The notes beneath the pieces are model-generated. The model was not told where the DNA came from. It worked only from the letters and a program-made list of their open reading frames with translations, and ran no database searches. Source: UBA6019 sp036570145 (GTDB taxonomy: Bacteria; Chloroflexota; Dormibacteria; Dormibacterales; Dormibacteraceae). Taken from it: a stretch of 7,970 nucleotides of DNA. Below, piece by piece: positions 1 to 6,260 of this stretch. Location of the stretch: positions 1-7,970 of the forward strand of contig DATCPJ010000235.1 in assembly GCA_036570145.1 (NCBI GenBank), in the 5' to 3' direction. The position numbers and the translations under genes were made by a program. Position 1 is the first letter of the stretch; each line of letters starts with the position of its first letter.

Positions 1-80
1 CGTGATCTCGATCCCAAGCTCGGCTGCGATGGCGGGGATGTGGAGGGCGACGTTGGTCGAACCGCCGGACGCGGCGGCGG
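1..80 (-). pseudogene. ilvD: Second, inverted ilvD fragment running off the left edge
   Basis: Read on the minus strand from 80 towards 1, this stretch encodes Ala-Ala-Ala followed by SGGSTN-VALHIPA and ends GIEIT at base 1. This is the same 23-residue dihydroxy-acid dehydratase segment that the plus strand encodes at 83-151. Twenty-one of 23 residues are identical; the two changes are Ile/Leu and Leu/Val. No start lies upstream on this strand, because the sequence to the right belongs to the oppositely oriented ilvD copy. It is therefore a fragment of another ilvD allele or paralogue, either a real inverted remnant or one arm of an assembly chimera. It is entered as a pseudogene for want of a better type; the sequence itself has no frameshift. 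Confidence 0.7.
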
Positions 81-151
81 CGTCGGGCGGCTCGACTAAC
101 GTGGCCCTCCACATCCCGGCTCTCGCGGCGGAGGTCGGGATCGAGATCACG
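1..151. repeat. Imperfect inverted repeat, 71-base arms, within ilvD
   Basis: The reverse complement of 1-71 aligns without gaps to 81-151 with 60 of 71 bases identical. Nine of the 11 differences fall at third codon positions. The 9-base centre (72-80) is a GCG/CGG run. The wider centre 68-84, gacgcggcggcggcgtc, is nearly self-complementary and reads Asp-Ala-Ala-Ala-Ala-Ser on both strands. The left arm reaches the window edge, so the true arm may be longer. The pattern of differences indicates two diverged functional genes and not a copying error of one molecule. Confidence 0.9.
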
Positions 152-952
152 ATCGACGACATCGACCGGATCAGCCGGCGAACGCCGCTGATCGCCGACA
201 TGAAGCCCTGGGGGAACTACTTCGCGGTCGACCTCTACAACGCCGGCGGGATCGGGCTGGTGACCAAGCGGCTGATCGAGGGCGGCTTCATCGACGGTTC
301 CACCATGACGGTCACCGGCCGGCCGCTGGGCGAGGAGGTGGAGCGGGTCGTCGAAGCTCCCGGGCAGAACGTCGTCCATCGTCTCGATGACGCGCTGGCC
401 CCCGAGGGCGGGCTCGTGATCCTGCGCGGCAACATCGCGCCGGAAGGCGCCATCGCCAAGGTGACGGGCCACACCATGCGCACCTTCGCGGGGACGGCGC
501 GGGTCTTCGACGACGAGGACGGGGCGCTCGATGCGGTGCTCCGCGGGAGCATCAAGCCCGGCGACGTCGTCGTCATCCGTTACGAGGGGCCGCGCGGCGG
601 CCCCGGGATGCCGGAGATGCTCTCGGTCACCGCCGCGATCGTCGGCAAGGGCTGGGGCGAGCAGGTCGCGCTGGTGACCGACGGCCGCTTCAGCGGTGGG
701 ACCAACGGGCTGATGCTCGGGCACGTCGCGCCCGAGGCGGCGATCGGCGGTCCCCTGGCGGCGGTCCGCGAGGGCGACCGGATCAGCATCGACGTCGACA
801 ACCGCCGGGTCGACGTCGAGGGCGTCGACATCGCCGAGCGGATGAAGGACTGGCGGCCGCGGGTAGCCCCCTACGCGACCGGCGTGATGGCGAAGTACGC
901 CGCGCTCGTCGGATCGGCTGCCAAGGGCGCCGTCACCCGACCACCTTCATAA
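68..952 (+). CDS. ilvD: Dihydroxy-acid dehydratase, C-terminal half (5'-truncated)
   Basis: Dihydroxy-acid dehydratase makes the 2-oxo acid precursors of valine, leucine and isoleucine from 2,3-dihydroxy acids, in the cytoplasm. What is visible is family-typical from SGGSTN (codon at 83) onward: a TPLIAD-KPWG block, TVTGRPLGEEV, GGLVILRGN-APEGA, IKPGDVVVIRYEGP-GGPGMPEML, and TDGRFSGGT, whose serine (codon 692-694) is the conserved catalytic serine of the family. It ends in the usual AKYA-LV-SA-GAVT tail and a TAA at 950-952. About 290 residues remain of the usual 550-570. The N-terminal half with the Fe-S cluster cysteines is absent. The open frame continues left to a GTG at 2, but those 27 or so codons lie largely in an inverted copy of the same gene and are not genuine N-terminal sequence, so the start given here (68) is a boundary and not a start codon. 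A sugar-acid dehydratase of the IlvD/Edd family is less likely because the segment matches the DHAD pattern throughout. Confidence 0.88.
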   Translation, partial: DAAAASGGSTNVALHIPALAAEVGIEITIDDIDRISRRTPLIADMKPWGNYFAVDLYNAGGIGLVTKRLIEGGFIDGSTMTVTGRPLGEEVERVVEAPGQNVVHRLDDALAPEGGLVILRGNIAPEGAIAKVTGHTMRTFAGTARVFDDEDGALDAVLRGSIKPGDVVVIRYEGPRGGPGMPEMLSVTAAIVGKGWGEQVALVTDGRFSGGTNGLMLGHVAPEAAIGGPLAAVREGDRISIDVDNRRVDVEGVDIAERMKDWRPRVAPYATGVMAKYAALVGSAAKGAVTRPPS

Positions 953-960
953 CAGAAGGC

Positions 961-990
961 ACCCTCCCCACATTGTGGGGACGGCAGGGT
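961..990 (+). terminator. GC hairpin downstream of ilvD
   Basis: A perfect 15-base palindrome (966-980, CCCCACA-T-TGTGGGG) begins 13 bases after the ilvD stop. The flanking accct (961-965) and agggt (986-990) can extend the stem around a short bulge. There is no T-tract after it, so if it ends transcription it does so as a hairpin-only terminator. The site also lies about 50 bases upstream of the next start codon, so it could instead be an operator for that gene. Confidence 0.4.
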
Positions 991-1015
991 GGGGCCGAAT
1001 ACCGGCCTCAATGCC

Positions 1016-1021
1016 TAGGTT
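1016..1021 (+). promoter_or_regulatory. Candidate -10 box (TAGGTT) for leaderless mRNA
   Basis: TAGGTT fits the TANNNT -10 pattern and ends 9 bases before the ATG at 1031, which would place the transcript start about 3 bases from that ATG. The start codon has only a poor purine stretch (agaaag) and no clear Shine-Dalgarno site, consistent with a leaderless message. I see no convincing -35 box. The assignment rests on position and motif alone. Confidence 0.35.
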
Positions 1022-1030
1022 AGAAAGTAG

Positions 1031-1795
1031 ATGGTGAGTTTTCGAGTCGGCTACCAGATCCATCCCCAGCACTGCACCACCGACCAGATCCGCGAGGCGT
1101 ACCGCAGCGCGGACTCCCTGGGCGTCGACGTCATCTACGTCTGGGACCACATGTACCCGCTCTACGGCGACCCGGAAGGGCCCCATTACGCGAGCACCCC
1201 GATCCTCAGCGGGATCGCGGCGGAGACGAAGCGGGCGCAGTTCGGAACCCTGGTTTCCTCGGTCGCCTATCGCAATCCGGAGTTCTACGCCTATGAGGTG
1301 TGGACGCTGAACCGGCTGAGCCACGGCCGGGCGATCCTAGGCATCGGCGCGGGCTGGTTCGAGCGCGACTACCAAGAGTACGGCTTCGAGTTCGGGGATG
1401 CTCCCTCCCGGCTGCGTGAGCTGGGGAAGGCCCTGCCCCGGATCAAAGAGCGGCTCCGCAAGCTGGATGCCGCCCATGGCGACGGCAAGATCCCGATCAT
1501 GATCGGAGGCGCCGGCGAGAAGGTCACCCTCAAGCTGACGGCGCAGTACGCCGACCTCTGGAACACGTTTCCACCCGTCGATACCTGGAAGCGCAAGAAC
1601 GAGATCCTCAGCGAGTGGTGCGCGAAGGTCGGGCGCGACCCGAAGGCGATCGAGAGGACCTGCTCGGTCAATGCCGACAACCTCGAGGTTGTGGACGACC
1701 TGCTGGCGGCGGGCGCCCAGCAGCTGATCATCCGCGGCATGCAGCCGTTCGACATGAAGCCGATAGAGGAACTGCTGAAGCTGGCAGGAAAGTAA
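1031..1795 (+). CDS. LLM-class flavin/F420-dependent oxidoreductase, compact type
   Basis: This is a 254-residue, probably cytoplasmic member of the luciferase-like monooxygenase superfamily (TIM barrel), most likely using coenzyme F420 as hydride carrier. Family landmarks in order: an opening strand VGYQI (6-10), SADSLGVDVIYVWDHMYPL (27-44) ending the first barrel strands, FGTLVSSVAYRNPE (71-84), LSHGRAILGIGAGWFERDYQEYGF (96-119), then IPIMIGGAGEKVTLKL (154-169) and ADLWNTF (174-180). The family is usually 280-330 residues. The shortfall lies between RLREL (127-131) and IPIMIGG, where the customary insertion before the second glycine motif is replaced by a short LPRIKERLRKL helix. From memory this matches a known compact subfamily, so I do not read it as a deletion. 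ATG 1031 is the first start in frame. The substrate is not predictable. The gene stands alone between ilvD and the convergent ABC cluster. The F420 versus FMN choice is inferred from family resemblance. Confidence 0.88.
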   Translation: MVSFRVGYQIHPQHCTTDQIREAYRSADSLGVDVIYVWDHMYPLYGDPEGPHYASTPILSGIAAETKRAQFGTLVSSVAYRNPEFYAYEVWTLNRLSHGRAILGIGAGWFERDYQEYGFEFGDAPSRLRELGKALPRIKERLRKLDAAHGDGKIPIMIGGAGEKVTLKLTAQYADLWNTFPPVDTWKRKNEILSEWCAKVGRDPKAIERTCSVNADNLEVVDDLLAAGAQQLIIRGMQPFDMKPIEELLKLAGK

Positions 1796-1802
1796 GAGGA
1801 CT

Positions 1803-1821
1803 CTCCCCGCAGAGCGGGGAG
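1803..1821. terminator. Hairpin between convergent genes
   Basis: CTCCCCGC-AGA-GCGGGGAG is a perfect 8-bp stem with a 3-base loop, 7 bases after the oxidoreductase stop (1793-1795) and 14 bases before the stop of the convergent propeller gene (1836-1838). Because a hairpin reads the same on both strands, it can serve both transcripts. Neither side carries a T-tract. Confidence 0.6.
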
Positions 1822-1835
1822 GGTAACGAACGAAG

Positions 1836-3272
1836 CTAGTTCGGGTAGCCCACCGGGCTGCCGCCGGTCTGGATCGCGTAGCCGGTGTAGCTGCCCGTGC
1901 CGCCCAGGTCGGGCGCGTCGTGGGAATAGGCGATGTGAGCCCAACCCTGCAGATCGGTGTCGACGGCGAAGTCGTCCAGCAGCTGCCGGCCGCCCGTGCA
2001 GGAGACGCCGCCCTCGCAGACCGCGCCGCTGTGAACGGACATCAATTGCTCCGGCGCCGCCCAGCCGGTGATGGTGCCGGCGAGGTTCTGGGCGAAGTAG
2101 GCGTACCAGGTCGAGGTCGCCCCGGAAGCGCCGTAGAAGACGAGGTCGACCCCGTTCGAGGTCGCCCCCAGCCAGGGGAAGATCGCCTTCCCGGTGTTGC
2201 TGCTCACCGCCGGTGAGCAGGTCCAGGTCGAGCCGTTGTCAGACGAGGTGGCGGTGAAGATGTTGGTGTCGTCCGACCACGCGTACCAGATCGACCCGTT
2301 GGGAGCGACGGACACGTTCGGGAAGTTGTGGTTGAGGCTCTTGCTCTCGATGCTGCAGGCGATCGCCCGGTCCTGCCAGGTTTTCCCGCCGTCGCCCGAC
2401 ACGGCGAGGAAGGCTTCGTTGTAGGCGGCGCCGGTGGCGGTGGATGGCGCCACGAAGGACTGGTAGGCCCAAAACTGGCCCGCGGCCGCGCCGGCGGTGT
2501 TGCGGCGATCGATGGCGACATTGCCGAGCTCGTTGTTCATGGCCTTGTAGTCGGCGAGCGCGATCGCCTGGGAGATCTGGGTATAGGTGGCCCCACCGTT
2601 GTCGGAGCGGAGCACGTCGATCTCGCTGGTCGAGATGTCGTGGAAGGTCAGCAGCGATGTCGCGGAGCCGTAGGCGGCGATCCATTCCCGGTCGTCCCCG
2701 GGGAGGCCCACCTGGACGGGGACGTTGCTGAAGGTCGCCCCGTTGTCGGTGGAATGGGCCACCGCAACCGAGCCCAGGTTGAGGCTGGCGACGTACAGCG
2801 TGTAGTTGCCGTTGGTTCCCGGCGCGCTCGCCCAGGCGGAGTCGATGTCGCCGCCGGACGCCCCGATCCCCGCCACCGCATTGGGCTGCCCGGCGTAGTG
2901 GACGGAACAGGCGTCAGCGGCCTCGCCGCCTGCCTGGTTCAGGCCGACCCAGCCATCGCTGCCACCGCCCAACCCGCGTTCGGAGCCCACGAAGACGTTG
3001 CCCGCGGCCGAGACATGGGCCGTCGGCTCACCGTCCTGGTTGAGCCCGCAGCCCGTTCCCCCTCCGCTTCCGGCAGAGAGCTGACCGAAGGAGAAGGTGC
3101 TCGAGGTGGCGGCGACCAGCGTCCCCTTCGGGAGCGCGGCTGCCGCGCTCATGGCAAGCGCGCCGAGCGCGACCACAAGCGCCCCGGAGAGCGCGATCCT
3201 ACGCCGTGACAGCTTCAGGGAATGCACCTGCCATTTGCCATCGAAGACATCTCTAAGCGTATGCCATTTCAT
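1836..3272 (-). CDS. Secreted Asp-box (BNR/sialidase-like) beta-propeller protein
   Basis: This is a 478-residue exported protein of unassigned function. Residues 22-46 form a signal peptide: SRRR at 22-25 (Tat-like), a hydrophobic core and an Ala-rich cleavage region before LPKG. The mature part carries four Asp-box motifs, STDNGATF (174-181), SDNGGATY (223-230), SGDGGKTW (292-299) and SSDNGSTW (343-350), the mark of sialidase-type beta-propeller blades. GDDREWIAA (192-200) is a motif I associate with non-enzymatic BNR proteins. I see no FRIP arginine motif or other sialidase active-site signature, so enzymatic activity is not claimed. Six cysteines (75, 122, 306, 352, 419, 425), an even number, suit disulfides outside the cell. 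It lies 48 bases after the ABC ATPase gene on the same strand, so it may be the last gene of that operon, or be read from its own promoter. ATG 3272 has no Shine-Dalgarno site; an in-frame GTG at codon 16 would give a shorter signal peptide. It could be a glycan-binding or hydrolytic partner of the importer. Confidence 0.85.
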   Translation of the reverse strand: MKWHTLRDVFDGKWQVHSLKLSRRRIALSGALVVALGALAMSAAAALPKGTLVAATSSTFSFGQLSAGSGGGTGCGLNQDGEPTAHVSAAGNVFVGSERGLGGGSDGWVGLNQAGGEAADACSVHYAGQPNAVAGIGASGGDIDSAWASAPGTNGNYTLYVASLNLGSVAVAHSTDNGATFSNVPVQVGLPGDDREWIAAYGSATSLLTFHDISTSEIDVLRSDNGGATYTQISQAIALADYKAMNNELGNVAIDRRNTAGAAAGQFWAYQSFVAPSTATGAAYNEAFLAVSGDGGKTWQDRAIACSIESKSLNHNFPNVSVAPNGSIWYAWSDDTNIFTATSSDNGSTWTCSPAVSSNTGKAIFPWLGATSNGVDLVFYGASGATSTWYAYFAQNLAGTITGWAAPEQLMSVHSGAVCEGGVSCTGGRQLLDDFAVDTDLQGWAHIAYSHDAPDLGGTGSYTGYAIQTGGSPVGYPN

Positions 3273-3281
3273 GATGGCTTG

Positions 3282-3287
3282 ACTATA
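3282..3287 (-). promoter_or_regulatory. Candidate -10 box (TATAGT) ahead of the propeller gene
   Basis: On the minus strand TATAGT is a strong -10 match (also TANNNT). It ends 9 bases before the ATG at 3272, the same spacing as the candidate box before the oxidoreductase at 1031. No ribosome binding site precedes this ATG, so a near-leaderless transcript is plausible. A -35 element is not evident. It would let the propeller gene be transcribed independently of the ABC genes upstream. Confidence 0.45.
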
Positions 3288-3320
3288 AGAAGATCGCAGA
3301 ACGAACGAGGCCTTGAGGGG

Positions 3321-4379
3321 CTAAAGGATCGCCTTCTCGGTCTCGAGGTCGAAGAGGTGCAGGCGGCGGGTGTCGACGCCGAGGCGCACCCGGTCGCCGG
3401 GCTCGACCTTCAGGTTGGGATCGACCCGGGCGGTGATCGCGTCGGCACCGACTGTCCCGTAGAGGAACTGATCGGAACCGAGGATCTCGACCACCTCGAC
3501 CTTCAGGTCGAGTCCCGCGTGACCCTCCTTCGGCCGTTCGGTCAGCGCCTCGGGGCGGATCCCCAGTGTCCCCTTCTCGACCCCGGGCGCGCGGGGCAGC
3601 TCGAGCTCGAAGCCGGATGCCTTCACGGTGGTGCCCTGGACGGTCGCCGGGATGAAGTTCATCGTGGGGCTGCCGATGAAGCCCGCCACGTACATGTTCG
3701 CCGGGTTGTCGTAGATCTCCCGCGGCGGCGCGACCTGCTGCAGGATGCCGTCGCGCATGACCGCGATCCGGTCGCCCATCGTCATCGCCTCGACCTGGTC
3801 GTGGGTGACGTAGATGAAGGTCGCGTGGAGCGCCCGATGCTGCTTCTGGAGCTCGATCCGGGTCTGGATTCGGAGCTTGGCATCGAGGTTGGAGAGCGGC
3901 TCGTCGAGGAGGAACACCTGCGGCTCGCGAACGATCGCCCGACCCAGCGCCACCCGCTGGCGCTGGCCGCCGGAAAGCTGGCGCGGCTTGCGCTTGAGCA
4001 GCGGTCCCAGCTCGAGGATCTCGGCCGCATTGGTGACGCGGCGCTCGATCTCCGCTTTCGGCGTGCCCCGCATCTTGAGGCCGAACGCCATGTTGTCGTA
4101 GACGCTCATGTGGGGATAGAGGGCGTAGGACTGGAAAACCATCGCGATATCGCGGTCGCGGGGCGGCATGTCGTTGACGACCTTGTCGCCGATCTTGATC
4201 TCGCCCTCGGTGATGTCCTCGAGGCCCGCGAGCATACGGAGGGCGGTCGACTTCCCACACCCGGAGGGGCCGACCAGGACCATGAACTCGGTGTCCTTCA
4301 CATCGAGGCTCAGGTTGTTGACCGCCAGCGTGTCACCGGCGAACCGCTTCGTCACGTTCTCATAGCTGACAGATGCCAT
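3321..4379 (-). CDS. Carbohydrate ABC importer ATPase, UgpC/MalK type
   Basis: This 352-residue ATPase powers solute import from the cytoplasmic face of the two permeases encoded just upstream. All nucleotide-binding motifs are intact: Walker A GPSGCGKST (37-45), Q-loop Gln83, signature LSGGQRQR (135-142), Walker B VFLLDE (155-160), D-loop SNLD (163-166) and the switch His193 in YVTHD. QVEAMTMGDRIAVM (195-208) and the following Q-Q-x-x-x-P stretch are typical of the MalK/UgpC/MsmK branch. Residues from about 238 form the C-terminal TOBE/OB regulatory domain characteristic of this group, including GIRPEAL (273-279) and a GD-V-LGVD segment (328-336). Length is normal for the family. The first ATG (4379) starts directly at the family N-terminus (MASVSYENVTKRF), so it is well supported although no good Shine-Dalgarno site precedes it. 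A 62-base gap separates it from the MalG-type permease. Such ATPases can serve several transporters, so the substrate follows the binding protein, which is unassigned. Confidence 0.96.
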   Translation of the reverse strand: MASVSYENVTKRFAGDTLAVNNLSLDVKDTEFMVLVGPSGCGKSTALRMLAGLEDITEGEIKIGDKVVNDMPPRDRDIAMVFQSYALYPHMSVYDNMAFGLKMRGTPKAEIERRVTNAAEILELGPLLKRKPRQLSGGQRQRVALGRAIVREPQVFLLDEPLSNLDAKLRIQTRIELQKQHRALHATFIYVTHDQVEAMTMGDRIAVMRDGILQQVAPPREIYDNPANMYVAGFIGSPTMNFIPATVQGTTVKASGFELELPRAPGVEKGTLGIRPEALTERPKEGHAGLDLKVEVVEILGSDQFLYGTVGADAITARVDPNLKVEPGDRVRLGVDTRRLHLFDLETEKAIL

Positions 4380-4391
4380 TTGCTTTCGGTA

Positions 4392-4397
4392 ATCCTA
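4392..4397 (-). promoter_or_regulatory. Weak -10-like box (TAGGAT) ahead of the ATPase gene
   Basis: On the minus strand TAGGAT fits TANNNT and ends 12 bases before the ATPase ATG, which lacks a Shine-Dalgarno site. The spacing differs from the 9 bases at the two better candidates, and the gene lies inside an apparent operon. It is listed only as a possible internal promoter. Confidence 0.2.
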
Positions 4398-4403
4398 GAA
4401 CAC

Positions 4404-4421
4404 GGGATCGGGCACCGACCC
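4404..4421 (-). other. Intercistronic hairpin between permease and ATPase genes
   Basis: GGGATCGG (4404-4411) pairs with CCGACCC (4415-4421) across a 3-base loop, with A4407 bulged. It lies 20 bases after the stop of the MalG-type permease. The 10-mer CCGACCCCCC (4415-4424) recurs exactly in the other intercistronic hairpin, at 6411-6420. It may stabilise or process the polycistronic message; there is no T-tract. Confidence 0.3.
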
Positions 4422-4441
4422 CCCAAAATTCGCGTGACGCG

Positions 4442-5326
4442 TCACCCCTTCACGGCTCCCGCGGTCATCCCGGCGACGAAGTAGTCGACGAAGAAGGAAT
4501 AGAGCAGGGCGACCGGGATCGAGGCCAGCAGAGCGGCCGCCATCAGCTGGCCCCAGAAGAAATCGTCGCCCCGGATCAGCTCCTGGACGATCCCCACCGG
4601 GAGGGTCTTGGTCTGGGTGTCGTTCATGAAGATCAGCGCGTAGAGGAACTCGCCCCAGCTCAGCGTGAAGGCGAACATCCCCGCGCTCAGGATGCCGGGC
4701 AGCGCGAGTGGCACCACGATGCGGAACATCGCCTGCAGGCGGGTCGCCCCGTCGACCAGGGCCGACTCCTCCAGCTCCCGCGGGATGCTCTTGAAGTAGC
4801 CGATCAGGAGCCAGGTGCAGAAGGGGATCAGGAAGGTCGGGTAGGTGAGGATCAGCGCGAACAGGTTGTTGAAGAGGTGGAAGGTCTTGATCAGGAGCGC
4901 GAGGGGCAGGAAGAGCAGCGTCGGCGGCACCAGGTAGGTGATGAAGATGCCCCAGCCGATCGAGTTGGCGCCCTTGAAGCGGAGCCGGGCGAGCGCGTAG
5001 CCGGCCAGGACGCTGCAGAAGAGCGAGATCCCGGTCGAAGCGAACGCGATGATCGTCGTGTTCAGGAGCCATTGGGCGAAGTGGCTCTCGAAGAAGAGGA
5101 ACTGGTAGTGGTGGAGTGTCGGCACGACCACGAACATCGGGTTCGCGTTTTGGTCGAGCAGCTCCTGGTCCGATTTGAAGGAGGTGACGATCATCCAGTA
5201 GAACGGGAAGAGCGTGATCAGGATGAAGAGGAAGAGGGGGATGTAGATCCGGATCCACCTTCCGGCAGTCCGGTCCCAGATCGGCTTCTCAGTCTTGGTT
5301 TGCCGGGACCGCGCTGCTACCGCCAT
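4442..5326 (-). CDS. Carbohydrate ABC importer permease, MalG type
   Basis: This is a 294-residue inner-membrane permease, one half of the translocation channel of the importer. A short charged cytoplasmic N-terminus precedes the first membrane helix (about 26-49, ending FPFYWMIVTSFK). Further hydrophobic segments lie near 86-112, 122-146, 155-177, 208-232 and 262-284. The cytoplasmic EAA loop that docks the ATPase is at 186-211 with the expected EESA-DGA core and a later I-x-x-P-L. The C-terminus YFVAGMTAGAVKG is the standard MalG/CUT1 ending. The frame stays open to 5494, but start 5326 is chosen: AAGGAG lies 7 bases upstream of this ATG and is embedded in the last codons (Ser-Lys-Glu-stop) of the preceding permease, the stop of which is only 4 bases away. 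This points to translational coupling and a 1:1 permease ratio. The extra 56 residues of the longer frame are overlap sequence with no family resemblance. Confidence 0.95.
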   Translation of the reverse strand: MAVAARSRQTKTEKPIWDRTAGRWIRIYIPLFLFILITLFPFYWMIVTSFKSDQELLDQNANPMFVVVPTLHHYQFLFFESHFAQWLLNTTIIAFASTGISLFCSVLAGYALARLRFKGANSIGWGIFITYLVPPTLLFLPLALLIKTFHLFNNLFALILTYPTFLIPFCTWLLIGYFKSIPRELEESALVDGATRLQAMFRIVVPLALPGILSAGMFAFTLSWGEFLYALIFMNDTQTKTLPVGIVQELIRGDDFFWGQLMAAALLASIPVALLYSFFVDYFVAGMTAGAVKG

Positions 5327-5330
5327 CTGC

Positions 5331-6260
5331 TCACTCCTTGCTCCGGAGTGAGACCAGGACCCCGGTGATCGCGATGGCGAGCAGAGGGAACAGCACCAGG
5401 GAGATGGCGGCGCCGAGGCCGATGCTGCCGCCGGGGACGCCGATGTTGAAGGCCCAGGTCGCGAGCACGTTGGTCGAGTTGTAAGGCGCCCCACGGGTGA
5501 GCACGTAGGGCAGCTGGAAGTCGGCGAAGGTCAGGATGGTGGAGAGCATCAGGACCACCAGCAGGACGGGCCGGAGCAGGGGCAGCGTTATCTCGCGGAA
5601 CTGCTGCCAGCGGCTGGCCCCGTCAACCCGCGCCGCCTCATAGAGGTCGGGCGGGATGGTCTGGAGACCGGCGAGCAGGGAGATGCCGTAGAAGGGGGCA
5701 CCGCGCCAGATGTTCACGATGAAGATCGACGCCAGGGCGGTGTTGGTCGTTCCCAGCCAGTTGACGCCGCCGCTGTGGATGGAATGCATCAGCACCCAGT
5801 TGAGGATGCTGAAGGTGGGGTCGAACATCCAGCGCCAGGCGAGCGTCGAGAGCACGCTGGGGATGATCCAGGGCAGCAGCAGGGCAGCCCGTGCGAAGCG
5901 CTGGAGGGGAAAGACCTGGTTGAGCAGGAGGGCCATCGACATCCCGAGCCCGAACTTGAACACGGTCGTGATAGCGGTGTACGCCATCGTGTTCCAAAAG
6001 CTCTGGACGAAGATCGTGTCGCTCAGGTTGTAGACGAAATTGCCGATGCCGACGAAATGGCTCGAGTCGTTGCCGATCTCGGCATTGCTGACCGAGAGCC
6101 AGATTCCCCAGAGAAAAGGCCAGGCGAGGAAGACCAGCAGCATGAGCATGGTCGGTACGAGCAGGGCGTAGCCGAGGGTCGACTCGCGCTGCATCACCCG
6201 GTTGTGCAGCCGGCCCCGCTTCGGCGTCCCCGCGACCTTGGGCAGGGTTATCGAGCTCAT
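5331..6260 (-). CDS. Carbohydrate ABC importer permease, MalF type
   Basis: This is a 309-residue inner-membrane permease that pairs with the MalG-type protein. The N-terminal cytoplasmic stretch is basic (KRGRLHNR), followed by helix one (about 30-57, LGYALLVPTMLMLLVFLAWPF). More hydrophobic segments lie near 88-114, 124-145, 175-198, 228-248 and 279-304. The EAA loop is at 207-232 with the YEAA-VDGAS core and I-x-x-P-L-L-x-P. Length matches short CUT1 MalF-like permeases that lack the large periplasmic domain of E. coli MalF. The frame extends to 6707, but the added part overlaps the binding-protein gene and is arginine-rich out-of-frame sequence, so ATG 6260 is used. It has no good Shine-Dalgarno site (aggac is about 16 bases away). 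An alternative ATG at 6194 would start just before the first helix, so the N-terminus is uncertain by 22 residues. Confidence 0.92.
   Translation of the reverse strand: MSSITLPKVAGTPKRGRLHNRVMQRESTLGYALLVPTMLMLLVFLAWPFLWGIWLSVSNAEIGNDSSHFVGIGNFVYNLSDTIFVQSFWNTMAYTAITTVFKFGLGMSMALLLNQVFPLQRFARAALLLPWIIPSVLSTLAWRWMFDPTFSILNWVLMHSIHSGGVNWLGTTNTALASIFIVNIWRGAPFYGISLLAGLQTIPPDLYEAARVDGASRWQQFREITLPLLRPVLLVVLMLSTILTFADFQLPYVLTRGAPYNSTNVLATWAFNIGVPGGSIGLGAAISLVLFPLLAIAITGVLVSLRSKE
5333..5339 (-). promoter_or_regulatory. Shine-Dalgarno site that fixes the MalG-type permease start
   Basis: On the minus strand AAGGAG precedes the ATG at 5326 with a 7-base spacer. It overlaps the Lys-Glu codons and stop of the upstream permease. 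It is the evidence for choosing 5326 over the longer open frame. Confidence 0.8.

Noticed and set aside
2..67. N-terminal extension of the dehydratase frame from a GTG at 2
   Set aside because: This stretch is the antisense of a second ilvD copy and has no ilvD-like protein sequence in the plus frame; the frame is open only because of GC-rich composition.
1127..1795. Internal deletion in the oxidoreductase because it is shorter than the usual LLM protein
   Set aside because: The reading frame is intact with all glycine motifs in order, and the short connector resembles a compact subfamily known to me, so damage is not indicated.
2328..3209. Long plus-strand open frame opposite the propeller gene
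   Set aside because: It is a shadow frame of a convincing minus-strand gene with signal peptide and Asp boxes; its Gly/Arg/Val-rich product resembles no family.
4434..4445. Perfect 12-base palindrome GTGACGCGTCAC at the MalG-type permease stop
   Set aside because: About two 12-base palindromes are expected by chance in a window of this size, and it overlaps coding sequence and stop codon without other signals.
3222..5368. Long plus-strand open frames opposite the ATPase and permease genes
   Set aside because: They are antisense to genes with intact Walker, signature and EAA motifs; their charged low-complexity products arise from the GC-rich codon pattern.
5327..5494. 56-residue longer start for the MalG-type permease
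   Set aside because: It overlaps the upstream permease gene and lacks family resemblance, while AAGGAG 7 bases before the ATG at 5326 gives a clear start.
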